41,571 nucleotides of DNA, taken from Boseongicola sp. SB0665_bin_10. Lineage in GTDB: Bacteria; Pseudomonadota; Alphaproteobacteria; Rhodobacterales; Rhodobacteraceae. Of this stretch, positions 34,238 to 41,571 are shown one piece after another. The notes below the pieces were generated by a model that was not told the DNA's origin, did not search any database, and worked only from the letters and a program-made list of their open reading frames with translations. Made by a program: the position numbers and the translations under genes. The stretch is taken from NCBI GenBank assembly GCA_009838075.1, contig VXSG01000056.1, positions 1 to 41,571 on the forward strand. Reading direction: 5' to 3'. Every line of letters begins with the position of its first letter. Position 1 is the first letter of the stretch.

Positions 34238-35839
34238 ATGACGGAAGCGGGCTTCGATTACGTGATTGTCGGTGGCGGGTCAGCGGGCTGCGTCCTGGCG
34301 AACAGGCTGAGCGAGGATCCGGACGTGCGGGTTCTTCTTCTTGAGGCGGGCGGCAGGGACCGACATCCGCTCATTCACATGCCTGTCGGTTTCGCGAAGA
34401 TGACGGACGGACCGCATACCTGGGGATATGCGACGGCGCCGCAGAAAAACGCGAACAACCGCGAAATCGCCTACGCGCAGGCACGGGTGATCGGAGGTGG
34501 CTCTTCAATCAATGCGGAGGTTTTCACGCGCGGCAACCCGGTGGACTACGACCGCTGGGCGGAACAGGAAGGCTGTGACGGCTGGACGTTCAAGGACATA
34601 CAGCCATACTTTCTCCGCTCGGAGGGCAATGCCATTCTCTCGGGAGACTGGCACGGGACCGACGGACCGCTCGCGGTCTCGAACATCCCCGACCCGCAAC
34701 CGATGACGCGCGCATTCGTGCAGTCGTGCCAGGAACTCGGCATTCCGTACAACCCGGACTTCAACGGACCGGTTCAGGCGGGGTGCGGCGTATACCAGAC
34801 CACGACCAGATACGGTCGGCGCTGCTCTGCCGCCGTCGGCTACCTGAGGCCGGTTCTGGACCGGTCGAACCTCACCGTGGAGACCGGCTGCCTCGTCGAG
34901 CGAATCAAGTTCGATGGCACGCGCGCCGTAGGTGTCGCGTATTCGCGCGGCCGCGCACGCAAGACGGTACGGGCGGAGATCGAGATCCTGGTGACTTCCG
35001 GGGCGGTCGGGACGCCGAAGATCATGATGCTTTCAGGCGTCGGACCCGCGGCGCACCTGCGCGAGCACGGCATCGATGTCGTGCATGACCTGCCGGGTGT
35101 CGGCGAAAACCTGAACGATCATTTCGGCATCGACATCGTGGCCGAGCTGAACGGGCACTACAGCCTGGACAAGTACAACAAGCCGCATTGGGCGCTTTGG
35201 GCGGGCATGGAATACGTGCTGTTCCGCTCGGGCCCGATCACGTCCAACGTGGTCGAGGGCGGTGCGTTCTGGTTCGCTGGTGATGACAGGTCGGTGCCCG
35301 ACCTGCAGTTCCACTTCCTCGCGGGTGCCGGAGCCGAGGCCGGAGTTCCTAGCGTGCCCAAGGGCTCGTCGGGCATCACGCTCAATTCCTACACGGTCAG
35401 GCCAAAGAGCCGCGGCACTGTGCGGCTGCGCTCTGCCGACCCGTCGTCGCCGCCTGTCGTGGACCCGAATTTCCTGGCCGAGCCGGACGATCTCAGGACG
35501 AGCGTTGAAGGCGTGAAGATCAGTCGCGAGATCTTCTCGCAGCCCTCGCTTCAAAAGCACATCAGGACCATCAGGTGTCCTGATGATGGCGTGAAGACAC
35601 AGGCGGACTACGAAGCTTACGCGCGGCAGTACGGGCGCACATCCTACCATCCGACCTGCACGTGCAAGATGGGCAGCGACGAGATGTCAGTGGTCGACCC
35701 GCAATGCCGGGTTCGCGGCCTGGACGGGATACGCGTCTGCGACAGTTCGATCATGCCGAGTCTCGTGGGATCGAACACGAATGCACCAACGATCATGATT
35801 GCCGAGAAGGCAAGCGACATGATCCGGGGCAATCACTGA
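34238..35839 (+). CDS. GMC-family FAD oxidoreductase
   Basis: The 533-residue enzyme of the choline/glucose dehydrogenase family starts with YVIVGGGSAGCVLANRLSEDP (FAD fold), and has ARVIGGGSSINAEVFTRGNP (GMC signature 1), VTSGAVGTPKIMMLSGVGP (signature 2) and TSYHPTCTCKMG with the catalytic histidine. The C-terminal FAD block is VCDSSIMPSLVGSNTNAPTIMIAEKASD. No signal peptide is seen, so it is cytoplasmic. It could oxidise an alcohol or a sugar hydroxyl, for example to a 3-keto sugar. It is the last plus-strand gene before a convergent aldo/keto reductase. Confidence 0.93.
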   Translation: MTEAGFDYVIVGGGSAGCVLANRLSEDPDVRVLLLEAGGRDRHPLIHMPVGFAKMTDGPHTWGYATAPQKNANNREIAYAQARVIGGGSSINAEVFTRGNPVDYDRWAEQEGCDGWTFKDIQPYFLRSEGNAILSGDWHGTDGPLAVSNIPDPQPMTRAFVQSCQELGIPYNPDFNGPVQAGCGVYQTTTRYGRRCSAAVGYLRPVLDRSNLTVETGCLVERIKFDGTRAVGVAYSRGRARKTVRAEIEILVTSGAVGTPKIMMLSGVGPAAHLREHGIDVVHDLPGVGENLNDHFGIDIVAELNGHYSLDKYNKPHWALWAGMEYVLFRSGPITSNVVEGGAFWFAGDDRSVPDLQFHFLAGAGAEAGVPSVPKGSSGITLNSYTVRPKSRGTVRLRSADPSSPPVVDPNFLAEPDDLRTSVEGVKISREIFSQPSLQKHIRTIRCPDDGVKTQADYEAYARQYGRTSYHPTCTCKMGSDEMSVVDPQCRVRGLDGIRVCDSSIMPSLVGSNTNAPTIMIAEKASDMIRGNH

Positions 35840-35939
35840 TCGAGAGCGCTGTCGCCAAGGAAGTTCCGGACGAGATCCACCTTCTCCGGAAAGAATCCGC
35901 AATCGGTGAATGCAACCGGTCTTGCACGGAACGGAGCGG

Positions 35940-36758
35940 TCAGTCCCACTTGGGCGCCCAAGGCACCAGGTCTTCGCCGACGATCCGATAGCCTGTCTTG
36001 GTGAGCTTCTCGATTCGCGCCATGTCCACGCTGGACAGAGTGAAGTCCATGATGTCGAAATTCGCCCGGATGTTCTCGGGATTGGTCGACATGGTGTTCA
36101 CGCTGACGCCTTTCTGGACGATCCATCGCAGCACCACCTGGCCCGCCGTCTTTCCGTATGCAGCGCCGATCTCGGCGAAGTCGGGGTGCTTGAACACCTC
36201 GCCGCGAGCGACCGAGCAATAGGATGACAGCGGAATGCCAACCTCGTTGGCGCCAGCGAGCAGCCGGTCCTGGTTAAGGAGCGGATGGAACTCGACCTGG
36301 TTGGTCACGATTGGTGCGTCGACGATGGATGTCGCGTCCTTCATCATCTGGGCCGTGTAGTTCGACACGCCGATGTACCTTGCCAGCCCCTGGTCATGTG
36401 CGGCCTGCAGAAGCTTCAGCGACGGCGCAATGTTGCCGTCCATCGGAGGCCAGTGCAGCAGCAGAACGTCCACGCAGTCGACCTGCAACGCCTTCAGGCT
36501 CTGCTCGACCGACGCCATGAATCCGTCCTCTCCGAAATTGTCCGGATGAACCTTTGTCGTGATGCAGAGATCTTCGCGCGGGATGCCCGTTGCCTTCAAT
36601 GCTCCACCGGTCTCGCGCTCGTTTCCGTACATCTGCGCAGTGTCGAATGCCCGGTAACCTGCTTCGGCCGCGGCAAGAATCGCCCGTTTCGCGACATCTC
36701 CTTCCAGCGGAAAAGTGCCGAAGGCGCGCTGATGGGTCTTTTGGAAGTATATGTTCAT
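35940..36758 (-). CDS. Aldo/keto reductase (first)
   Basis: The 272-residue enzyme has the AKR tetrad: aspartate and tyrosine in DTAQMYGNE, lysine in ITTKVH and histidine in VLLLHWPP. RYIGVSNYT, TNQVEFHPLLNQ and the C-terminal PENIRANFDIMDFTLSSVDMARI are as expected. It would reduce a carbonyl with NADPH. GGAGGAG six bases before the ATG sets the start. It is divergent from the CoA-transferase gene; operator C lies 28 bases upstream of its ATG. It is convergent with the GMC gene. Confidence 0.93.
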   Translation of the reverse strand: MNIYFQKTHQRAFGTFPLEGDVAKRAILAAAEAGYRAFDTAQMYGNERETGGALKATGIPREDLCITTKVHPDNFGEDGFMASVEQSLKALQVDCVDVLLLHWPPMDGNIAPSLKLLQAAHDQGLARYIGVSNYTAQMMKDATSIVDAPIVTNQVEFHPLLNQDRLLAGANEVGIPLSSYCSVARGEVFKHPDFAEIGAAYGKTAGQVVLRWIVQKGVSVNTMSTNPENIRANFDIMDFTLSSVDMARIEKLTKTGYRIVGEDLVPWAPKWD

Positions 36759-36785
36759 CGGTCGCTCCTCCAAATCCATCCCGTT

Positions 36786-36801
36786 GTAACTCACTGGTTA
36801 C
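36786..36801. promoter_or_regulatory. TetR-type operator, site C
   Basis: GTAACTCACTGGTTAC, 5-6-5 inverted repeat, 28 bases upstream of the aldo/keto reductase ATG. Same arms and spacing as sites A and D. Confidence 0.75.
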
Positions 36802-36854
36802 TTGAAGGGAAGGCCCGCATGCCCGAGGGTTGACTTTTTTCCGGCATTCCGTGC

Positions 36855-36883
36855 TTGTTTCGAAACTCCGGGCTTGGCATAGT
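36855..36883 (+). promoter_or_regulatory. Putative promoter of the CoA-transferase operon
   Basis: TTGTTT (36855-36860) and CATAGT (36878-36883) are separated by 17 bases, so transcription would begin inside operator D. TATAAC at 36887-36892 is an alternative -10 box. Confidence 0.4.
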
Positions 36884-36887
36884 TCAT

Positions 36888-36903
36888 ATAACCAACTGGT
36901 TAC
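36888..36903. promoter_or_regulatory. TetR-type operator, site D
   Basis: ATAACCAACTGGTTAC, with TAACCA...TGGTTA almost fully symmetric, is 33 bases upstream of the CoA-transferase start. It covers the predicted transcription start. Confidence 0.75.
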
Positions 36904-36936
36904 TTATGGCAGCAGCGCATCTTTGGGGAGGCCGTT

Positions 36937-38508
36937 TTGACAAAGCAGAAGAGTGCAGCCGATGCCGTCGCATTGATCCCGGACAACGCAATTGTCGCCA
37001 TCAACTCCTCGAGCGGGTTGTGCTGCCCTGACCTGGTGCTACAGGCGCTAGGCGAAAGATTTGAAGCCGAAGGATCTCCGACCAACCTCACGTCGATTCA
37101 TCCCATCGCCGCCGGGGACATGTTCGGCGTCAAGGGTGTGGACCATATCGCGAAGCCCGGATGCCTGTCGAAGATCATCGGCGGTAGCTATCCGTCGGGC
37201 CCATCCAGGTCCGACCCGCCGCTCATCTGGCAGATGATCGCTTCGAACCAGGTCAAGGCTTACAACCTGCCTTCAGGCATCGTCTTCGACATGTTGCGGG
37301 AGGGAGCCGGGCATCGCCCCGGGGTCCTTACCAAGGTCGGCATGGACACGTTCGTGGACCCCGACCAGGAAGGCGGCGCCATGAACGCCGCCGCCGCCGC
37401 CGAGCCCATCGTCAAGCGCGTGGAATTCGAGGGCGAAGACTGGCTTTACTTCGCCGCGTTGCGCCCTGACGTCGCCATCATTCGCGCGACGACCGGCGAC
37501 GAACGCGGCAATCTCGGCTTCAAGTCCGAAGGCGCCTATCTCGGCGCGATGGAGTTGGCGCTCGCCGCGCACAATTGTGGCGGAACCGTCATTGCCCAGG
37601 TGCGGCATGTGACGCAAAATGGCTCGCTGCGTCCCCACGATGTCCATGTGCCCGGCATTCTTGTCGATGCACTGGTCGAGGCGCCGGACATGCTGCAGAC
37701 CACCGCAACGACCTACGATCCGGCGATATCCGGTGAGCTCATCCGCCCGATCGACAGTTTCCGGAAAATGGACTTCGGCGTACCCAAGATCATTGCGCGG
37801 CGCGTGGCACAGGAACTTTGCAAGGGATGGGCGGTGAACATCGGTTTCGGCGTGTCGGCCAACGTGCCGCGCGTGTTCATCGAGGAAGGCTGCCACGGCG
37901 ATGTCACCTGGGTGATCGAGCAGGGCGCGATCGGCGGCGTACCATTGCTGGACTTCAAGTTTGGTTGCGCGGCCAATGCCGACGCCTTCGTGACTTCGCC
38001 GCACCAGTTCACCTACTTCCAGGCCGGGGGCTTCGACGCATCGCTATTGTCGTTTCTCGAAATCGACGCGGACGGCTCGGTCAACGTGTCCAGGCTGAAA
38101 TCGACCCCGCACAGGACGGCGGGCGCCGGTGGATTCGTCGACATCACGGCTCGGGCTCGGCGGATCGTGTTCTCCGGAACTTTCAACGCCGGCGCGAAAA
38201 TGCGCATCGAAAACGGCAGGCTGGTGATCGACGCCGAGGGACACACGGCCAAGGTCGTGCCCAAGGTGGACCATGTCTCGTTCTCCGGACGGCGTGCGGT
38301 CGCAACGGGCCAGGAAGTCACCTATGTCACCGAGCGCTGTGTCATGCGGCTGATGGAGGATGGGCTCGAAGTGTGCGAGATCGCGCAGGGCGTGGACGTG
38401 CAGCGTGACGTGCTTGATCAGGCGGAAACGCCGCTAAAGGTGGCTGACGACCTGCGCGTGATGGACGCGGCGCTCTTTGATCCGGCCCCGTTCGGGCTCA
38501 TGCCATGA
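36937..38508 (+). CDS. Acyl-CoA:carboxylate CoA-transferase (fused alpha-beta subunits)
   Basis: The 523-residue family I CoA-transferase joins both halves (alpha to about 250, beta from about 280). The beta half contains FIEEGCHGDVTWVIEQGAIGG, whose EQGAIGG glutamate fits the catalytic residue that forms the thioester intermediate. It would activate a carboxylic acid using acetyl-CoA or succinyl-CoA as donor. It starts with TTG, preceded by GGGGAGG at ideal spacing; no ATG is nearby. It overlaps the enoyl-CoA hydratase by 4 bp. It is probably the entry step of the CoA branch. Confidence 0.9.
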   Translation: MTKQKSAADAVALIPDNAIVAINSSSGLCCPDLVLQALGERFEAEGSPTNLTSIHPIAAGDMFGVKGVDHIAKPGCLSKIIGGSYPSGPSRSDPPLIWQMIASNQVKAYNLPSGIVFDMLREGAGHRPGVLTKVGMDTFVDPDQEGGAMNAAAAAEPIVKRVEFEGEDWLYFAALRPDVAIIRATTGDERGNLGFKSEGAYLGAMELALAAHNCGGTVIAQVRHVTQNGSLRPHDVHVPGILVDALVEAPDMLQTTATTYDPAISGELIRPIDSFRKMDFGVPKIIARRVAQELCKGWAVNIGFGVSANVPRVFIEEGCHGDVTWVIEQGAIGGVPLLDFKFGCAANADAFVTSPHQFTYFQAGGFDASLLSFLEIDADGSVNVSRLKSTPHRTAGAGGFVDITARARRIVFSGTFNAGAKMRIENGRLVIDAEGHTAKVVPKVDHVSFSGRRAVATGQEVTYVTERCVMRLMEDGLEVCEIAQGVDVQRDVLDQAETPLKVADDLRVMDAALFDPAPFGLMP

Positions 38509-39287
38509 GCGAGTCACGGATATCGCTGACGATTGACGGTGCGATCGGGCAACTTCGGATTGCCAGGCCCGAAAAGCTGAACGCGCTGGACGCTGCCATG
38601 GTGGACGATCTTGCCGCGCGGTGCAGGGAGATCGAGCACCACGACGGCATCCGGGTTGTCGTTCTTTCGGGCGCGGGCAAGGCATTCTCCGCCGGCGGAG
38701 ACATCGAGGCCTGGTCCGCGGCGAGTCCGGAACGGTTCGGGCGGCACTGGATTCGCGACGGGCATGCGGCCTTCGACGCCCTGGCGAGACTGCGCCAGCC
38801 TGTCATTGCCGTCCTGGACGGGCACGCCTTGGGCGGCGGACTTGAACTGGCGGCCTGCGCGGACATTCGCATCGCGGAGGAACAAGTGAAGATCGGTCAA
38901 CCGGAATCCGGCCTTGGCATTGTTCCCGGCTGGTCAGGCACGCAACGTGCCGTCCGGCGCTTTGGCGCGCAGACCGTGCGACGCATGGCGTTGTTCGGCG
39001 AGGTGCTTGCGGCCGAAGAGGCGTTGAAGCTCGGCATCGTTGACCAAGTCGTGCCCGCCGGGACCGGTGCGGCGGCGGCGGCGGAGTTGGCGCGGGCCGT
39101 CCTGAGACGTGGGTCGCGGGCGACGGAACTCGTGAAGATGACGATCAACGCGGCCGAAGGCGAGGAACGCGAGCGCGTTCTCGAGGCAATCTCGGGTGCC
39201 CTGGCGGCAGGCACGGATGAACTGGCCGAGGGGCTTGCGGCGTTTCGGGAAGGCCGCAAGCCCGACTTTGGAAAGGGCGACACTTGA
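38505..39287 (+). CDS. Enoyl-CoA hydratase/isomerase family protein
   Basis: The 260-residue crotonase-fold enzyme has GKAFSAGGDIEAW (oxyanion loop), LDGHALGGGLELAACADIRIA and QPESGLGIVPGWSGTQR with the second catalytic glutamate (E in PESG). The C-terminal half is helical. It should hydrate a 2-enoyl-CoA. ATGA overlap with the CoA-transferase shows coupling, and its own stop overlaps the TTG start of the next gene. Confidence 0.93.
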   Translation: MSESRISLTIDGAIGQLRIARPEKLNALDAAMVDDLAARCREIEHHDGIRVVVLSGAGKAFSAGGDIEAWSAASPERFGRHWIRDGHAAFDALARLRQPVIAVLDGHALGGGLELAACADIRIAEEQVKIGQPESGLGIVPGWSGTQRAVRRFGAQTVRRMALFGEVLAAEEALKLGIVDQVVPAGTGAAAAAELARAVLRRGSRATELVKMTINAAEGEERERVLEAISGALAAGTDELAEGLAAFREGRKPDFGKGDT

Positions 39288-39595
39288 TTCGACATCTGGT
39301 CGCCCTGAGGTTCAAGGCCGGCACGCCCGAAGACGTGAAGCGGGGGCTCATGAACGATCTTGCCCGGCTGGACCAACGGATCGACGGCATTCTCGAATTT
39401 CGGGCGTGCCCGAACATCAGTGTCGAGGATCCGCTGGTGCGCGGCTATCGCGATCTTTTCTGGTTCGATTTCCGGGATGCATCCGTGCGCGACGCATATC
39501 TCGCTGACGAAGTGCATCAGAGGATCGGTGCACGGCTTGTCGCCGAGCTCGAAGGTGGTTCGGATGGCGTGTTCGTTCTCGATTTCGAGATGTGA
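39284..39595 (+). CDS. Dabb-domain (stress-responsive alpha/beta barrel) protein
   Basis: The 103-residue protein begins MIRHLVALRFKAGTPEDVK and has RACPNISVEDPLVRGYRDLFWFDF and YLADEVHQRIGARLVAELEGG, the order of Dabb (pfam07876) proteins. Dabb proteins are small dimeric barrels; some act on polyketide-like or aromatic substrates, most are uncharacterised. The TTG start overlaps the enoyl-CoA hydratase stop (TTGA), after GGAAAGGG. Only 6 bp separate its stop from the convergent MaoC gene. Confidence 0.85.
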   Translation: MIRHLVALRFKAGTPEDVKRGLMNDLARLDQRIDGILEFRACPNISVEDPLVRGYRDLFWFDFRDASVRDAYLADEVHQRIGARLVAELEGGSDGVFVLDFEM

Positions 39596-39601
39596 CGCCG
39601 A

Positions 39602-40051
39602 TCAGCGATAGGCCAGCAGGCGGTTGGTGCCGGATTGCACGCTCTCGCCGTGCTGGTTGGTGACATCGAAATCGAGCGTCAGGACGGCCTGATTTTCCTG
39701 TCTTGCCCTTTCAATTGCCGCAATGGTGATTGTCACTGCAATCCGGTCCCCGGCGAGCACGGGCCGATGGAAGCTCCAGTGCCAGTCCAACGAAGCCCTG
39801 GCGCGAAACTGTGCAGGCGCCCGGTTCTTCAACCCGTCGATCAAGGAAAGCACGAGCAGCCCGTGCGCGACCCGCGCATCAAATCCATGGCGGCGGGCTG
39901 CCTCGTCGGACATGTGAATCTCGAACCTGTCGCCCGTCATGTCGGCGAAGGCGTCGATCATCTCCGCCGTGACGGTCATGGACCCGCAATCGATGCGATC
40001 CCCGCGTGCAAGAGTGGCTGCGCCGTGGCGGCCCGGAGGAAGGAGGCGCAT
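39602..40051 (-). CDS. MaoC-like dehydratase (hotdog fold)
   Basis: The 149-residue protein resembles MaoC/PhaJ-type 2-enoyl-CoA hydratases: MIDAFADMTGDRFEIHMSDEAARRHGFDARVAHGLLVLSL, with the catalytic Asp and His in the DRFEIH part. It would hydrate or dehydrate an acyl-CoA. It is 31 bp downstream of the second aldo/keto reductase on the minus strand, so probably co-transcribed and under operator E. A longer frame upstream overlaps that gene and lacks family similarity. Confidence 0.87.
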   Translation of the reverse strand: MRLLPPGRHGAATLARGDRIDCGSMTVTAEMIDAFADMTGDRFEIHMSDEAARRHGFDARVAHGLLVLSLIDGLKNRAPAQFRARASLDWHWSFHRPVLAGDRIAVTITIAAIERARQENQAVLTLDFDVTNQHGESVQSGTNRLLAYR

Positions 40052-40082
40052 CGCGATGCCGTCCTGTCGTGCCGGTCTCGTT

Positions 40083-41099
40083 TCAGGCCGGCACGGGTGC
40101 ATCTTCGCGCAGCAGATTCATTTCCTTGAGCTCCGACCAGAAGTCGGCCGGGATCGGATGACTGAACCACGCCAGGTTTTCTTGCAGTTGCTCGACCGTG
40201 CGCGTGCCGGCGATGAAGCTCGGTATCGCGGGATGGGCGACAACGAATTGCAGCGCAGCGGCGGGCAGGGGCACGCCGTGGTCGGCACAGACCTGTTCGA
40301 TCTTTCCGACCCTTTCCATGATTTCCGGCGGTGCCGGCGCGTAGTTGTACTTTGCACCTTCGATCGCACCGGTTGCGAGGACCCCCGAGTTGAAACCACC
40401 GCCGATGACCACGGCAGCGCCGCGTTCCTCACAGAGCGGCAGGAATTCTTCCAGCGATTCCTGCTCCAGAAGCGTGTAGCGTCCGGCAAGAAGAAAGCAG
40501 TCGAAATCACGTTGCTTGAGCGCCTCGTGGCAGACCTCCCACTCGTTGACGCCGACACCGATGGCCTTGACCACGCCTTGATTGCGCAGTTCTTCCAGGG
40601 CGGCCCAACACGTGTCCATGGCTTGACGAAAGACATCGGGCTGTTCGTCGCCCCGCGTGAAGCGATCGACGTCGTGGATGAAGCAAATGTCCATCCTTTC
40701 GAGATTCAGCCTCTGCAGGCTGTCCTCGAACGCCCTCATCGTGCCGTCGTAGCTGTAATCGAAATGCAACGTGAACCGGCCTGCATTGGTCCAGGGCGCA
40801 AAGTCTATGTCGTCCCTTCGGGCAGGCTTCAGGACGCGGCCCACCTTGGATGACAGCACGAAGTCATCGCGGTTCTTCCAGCGCAGGCCGTGGCCGGTGC
40901 GCAGCTCCGAGAGTCCATGGCCGTACATCGGTGCTGTGTCATAGTAGCGGACTCCAGCGGCCCATGAAGCCTGTATCATCCCGTCAGAGGTCTCTTCGTC
41001 GATCTCGCGAAAGATGTTGCCAATGGGCGCCGTGCCGAATCCGAATGCCGTGACCTCCAGGTCGACGCGACCGAACTGCACCAAGGAATCAGGTTGCAT
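40083..41099 (-). CDS. Aldo/keto reductase (aldose 1-dehydrogenase-like, second)
   Basis: The 338-residue enzyme resembles D-threo-aldose / L-fucose 1-dehydrogenases and pyridoxal dehydrogenase-like AKRs. The tetrad is in DTAPMYGHG (Asp, Tyr), VLSSKVGRVL (Lys) and ICFIHDVDR (His). PSFIAGTRTVEQLQENLAWF is the C-terminal cofactor region. It would oxidise a free sugar at C1 to the lactone. GAGGAG precedes the ATG. Operator E lies 17 bases upstream of the start, overlapping the promoter. Confidence 0.92.
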   Translation of the reverse strand: MQPDSLVQFGRVDLEVTAFGFGTAPIGNIFREIDEETSDGMIQASWAAGVRYYDTAPMYGHGLSELRTGHGLRWKNRDDFVLSSKVGRVLKPARRDDIDFAPWTNAGRFTLHFDYSYDGTMRAFEDSLQRLNLERMDICFIHDVDRFTRGDEQPDVFRQAMDTCWAALEELRNQGVVKAIGVGVNEWEVCHEALKQRDFDCFLLAGRYTLLEQESLEEFLPLCEERGAAVVIGGGFNSGVLATGAIEGAKYNYAPAPPEIMERVGKIEQVCADHGVPLPAAALQFVVAHPAIPSFIAGTRTVEQLQENLAWFSHPIPADFWSELKEMNLLREDAPVPA

Positions 41100-41115
41100 G
41101 CGCGTTTCTCCTCAA

Positions 41116-41131
41116 GTAACTGTCTGGTTAG
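41116..41131. promoter_or_regulatory. TetR-type operator, site E
   Basis: GTAACTGTCTGGTTAG, one mismatch in the right arm of the GTAAC-N6-GTTAC palindrome, just upstream of the ribosome site of the second aldo/keto reductase. On the minus strand CTTGCC, 16 bases, TTTAAC forms a plausible promoter whose -10 box abuts it. Confidence 0.68.
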
Positions 41132-41571
41132 TTAAATGGCGCGCGACGATCCGGCAAGAGGTTTTTCCGGTCAGGCGTCATCGGTGAAATTCCGGGGTGC
41201 CGACGTCGTCGCCAAGGGCAGGGCAAGGGCATGAACGAAGCATTGGGCAAATCCGAATTTGCGTCGCAGCTGTCGAATGGGAAAGGGTGTTCAGCCGCGT
41301 CGCCGTGTTTTACCAGTCAGCGGGTTCCGGACTCGAAAGCTGCGGACTGCAAGTGAACCGGGAAGTTCGAAGTAGCTGCAGCCACTCACGAAATTCGGCA
41401 AGCTGCAAGAGGTGCAGCTTCCGGGGGACGTGCGAAGCCGGTGTATTCTCTGCGAAAGTCTGGTGGAAGCGGAGCCCGCGAAGGACCCTTGATGCGGTTG
41501 TGGGCCGCTTCCCGGGTCAGGACTTTCCCACGCTATCGCTGATCTCGCGGACGGCCAGCAGACGGACGGGG
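41132..41571. other. End of window, no gene recognised
   Basis: About 440 bases with no recognisable gene. AAGCTGCA-AGAGG-TGCAGCTT (41400-41420) is a perfect 8-bp hairpin without a U tract; a related AGCTGCAG occurs at about 41374. A gene may start beyond the window. Confidence 0.45.

Overview
This GC-rich window looks chromosomal and alphaproteobacterial, most like Rhodobacterales. The support is family-level: an ilvBN operon with the bpt / RDD / DUF2852 genes in the same orientation, a YbaK-type deacylase, a carnitine dehydrogenase-thioesterase fusion, and many small-molecule catabolic operons. I saw no rRNA, tRNA, CRISPR array or intact insertion sequence. All functional names come from reading translated sequence; no database search was run.

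Layout. 1-1.1 kb holds decayed IS200/IS605-type tnpB material. 1.1-5.9 kb (minus strand) holds ilvN and ilvB behind a clear leader-peptide attenuator, then bpt, an RDD membrane protein and a DUF2852 membrane protein. 6.2-7.0 kb encodes a secreted protein with an HEAVH zinc motif, followed by about 0.9 kb with no recognisable gene. 7.9-14.0 kb (plus) is a tight five-gene operon: a DapA-family lyase, aldehyde dehydrogenase, FAD amine/amino-acid oxidase, an SDR carrying a one-base frameshift, and an MttB-family methyltransferase. It looks like catabolism of a methylated amine or betaine. 14.2-16 kb has small housekeeping-type genes. 16.2-18.2 kb has an SGNH hydrolase coupled to the carnitine dehydrogenase-thioesterase fusion. 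18.3-20.3 kb (minus) has uronate dehydrogenase and a membrane fatty-acid hydroxylase/sterol desaturase. 20.7-21.7 kb holds a two-gene cassette (small protein plus AbiEii-like nucleotidyltransferase) in which both genes are broken.

22.2-41.1 kb is the most interesting part: about 19 kb of accessory catabolism around a TetR regulator (26874-27512). It has a sugar-type ABC importer, zinc and GMC dehydrogenases, two aldo/keto reductases, a sugar isomerase/epimerase-like TIM barrel and a DUF993 protein. It also has a complete CoA-thioester degradation set: fused CoA-transferase, acyl-CoA dehydrogenase, enoyl-CoA hydratase, MaoC hydratase, SDR, and a Dabb-domain protein. The promoters of four separate transcription units carry a 16-bp palindrome, roughly RTAACYNNCTGGTTAC, and a degenerate copy lies in the tetR/ABC divergent promoter. 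This suggests one regulator controls uptake, sugar-type oxidation and acyl-CoA-type degradation as one pathway. One possible substrate is a glycoside or polyol conjugate of an organic acid; the sequence does not identify it.
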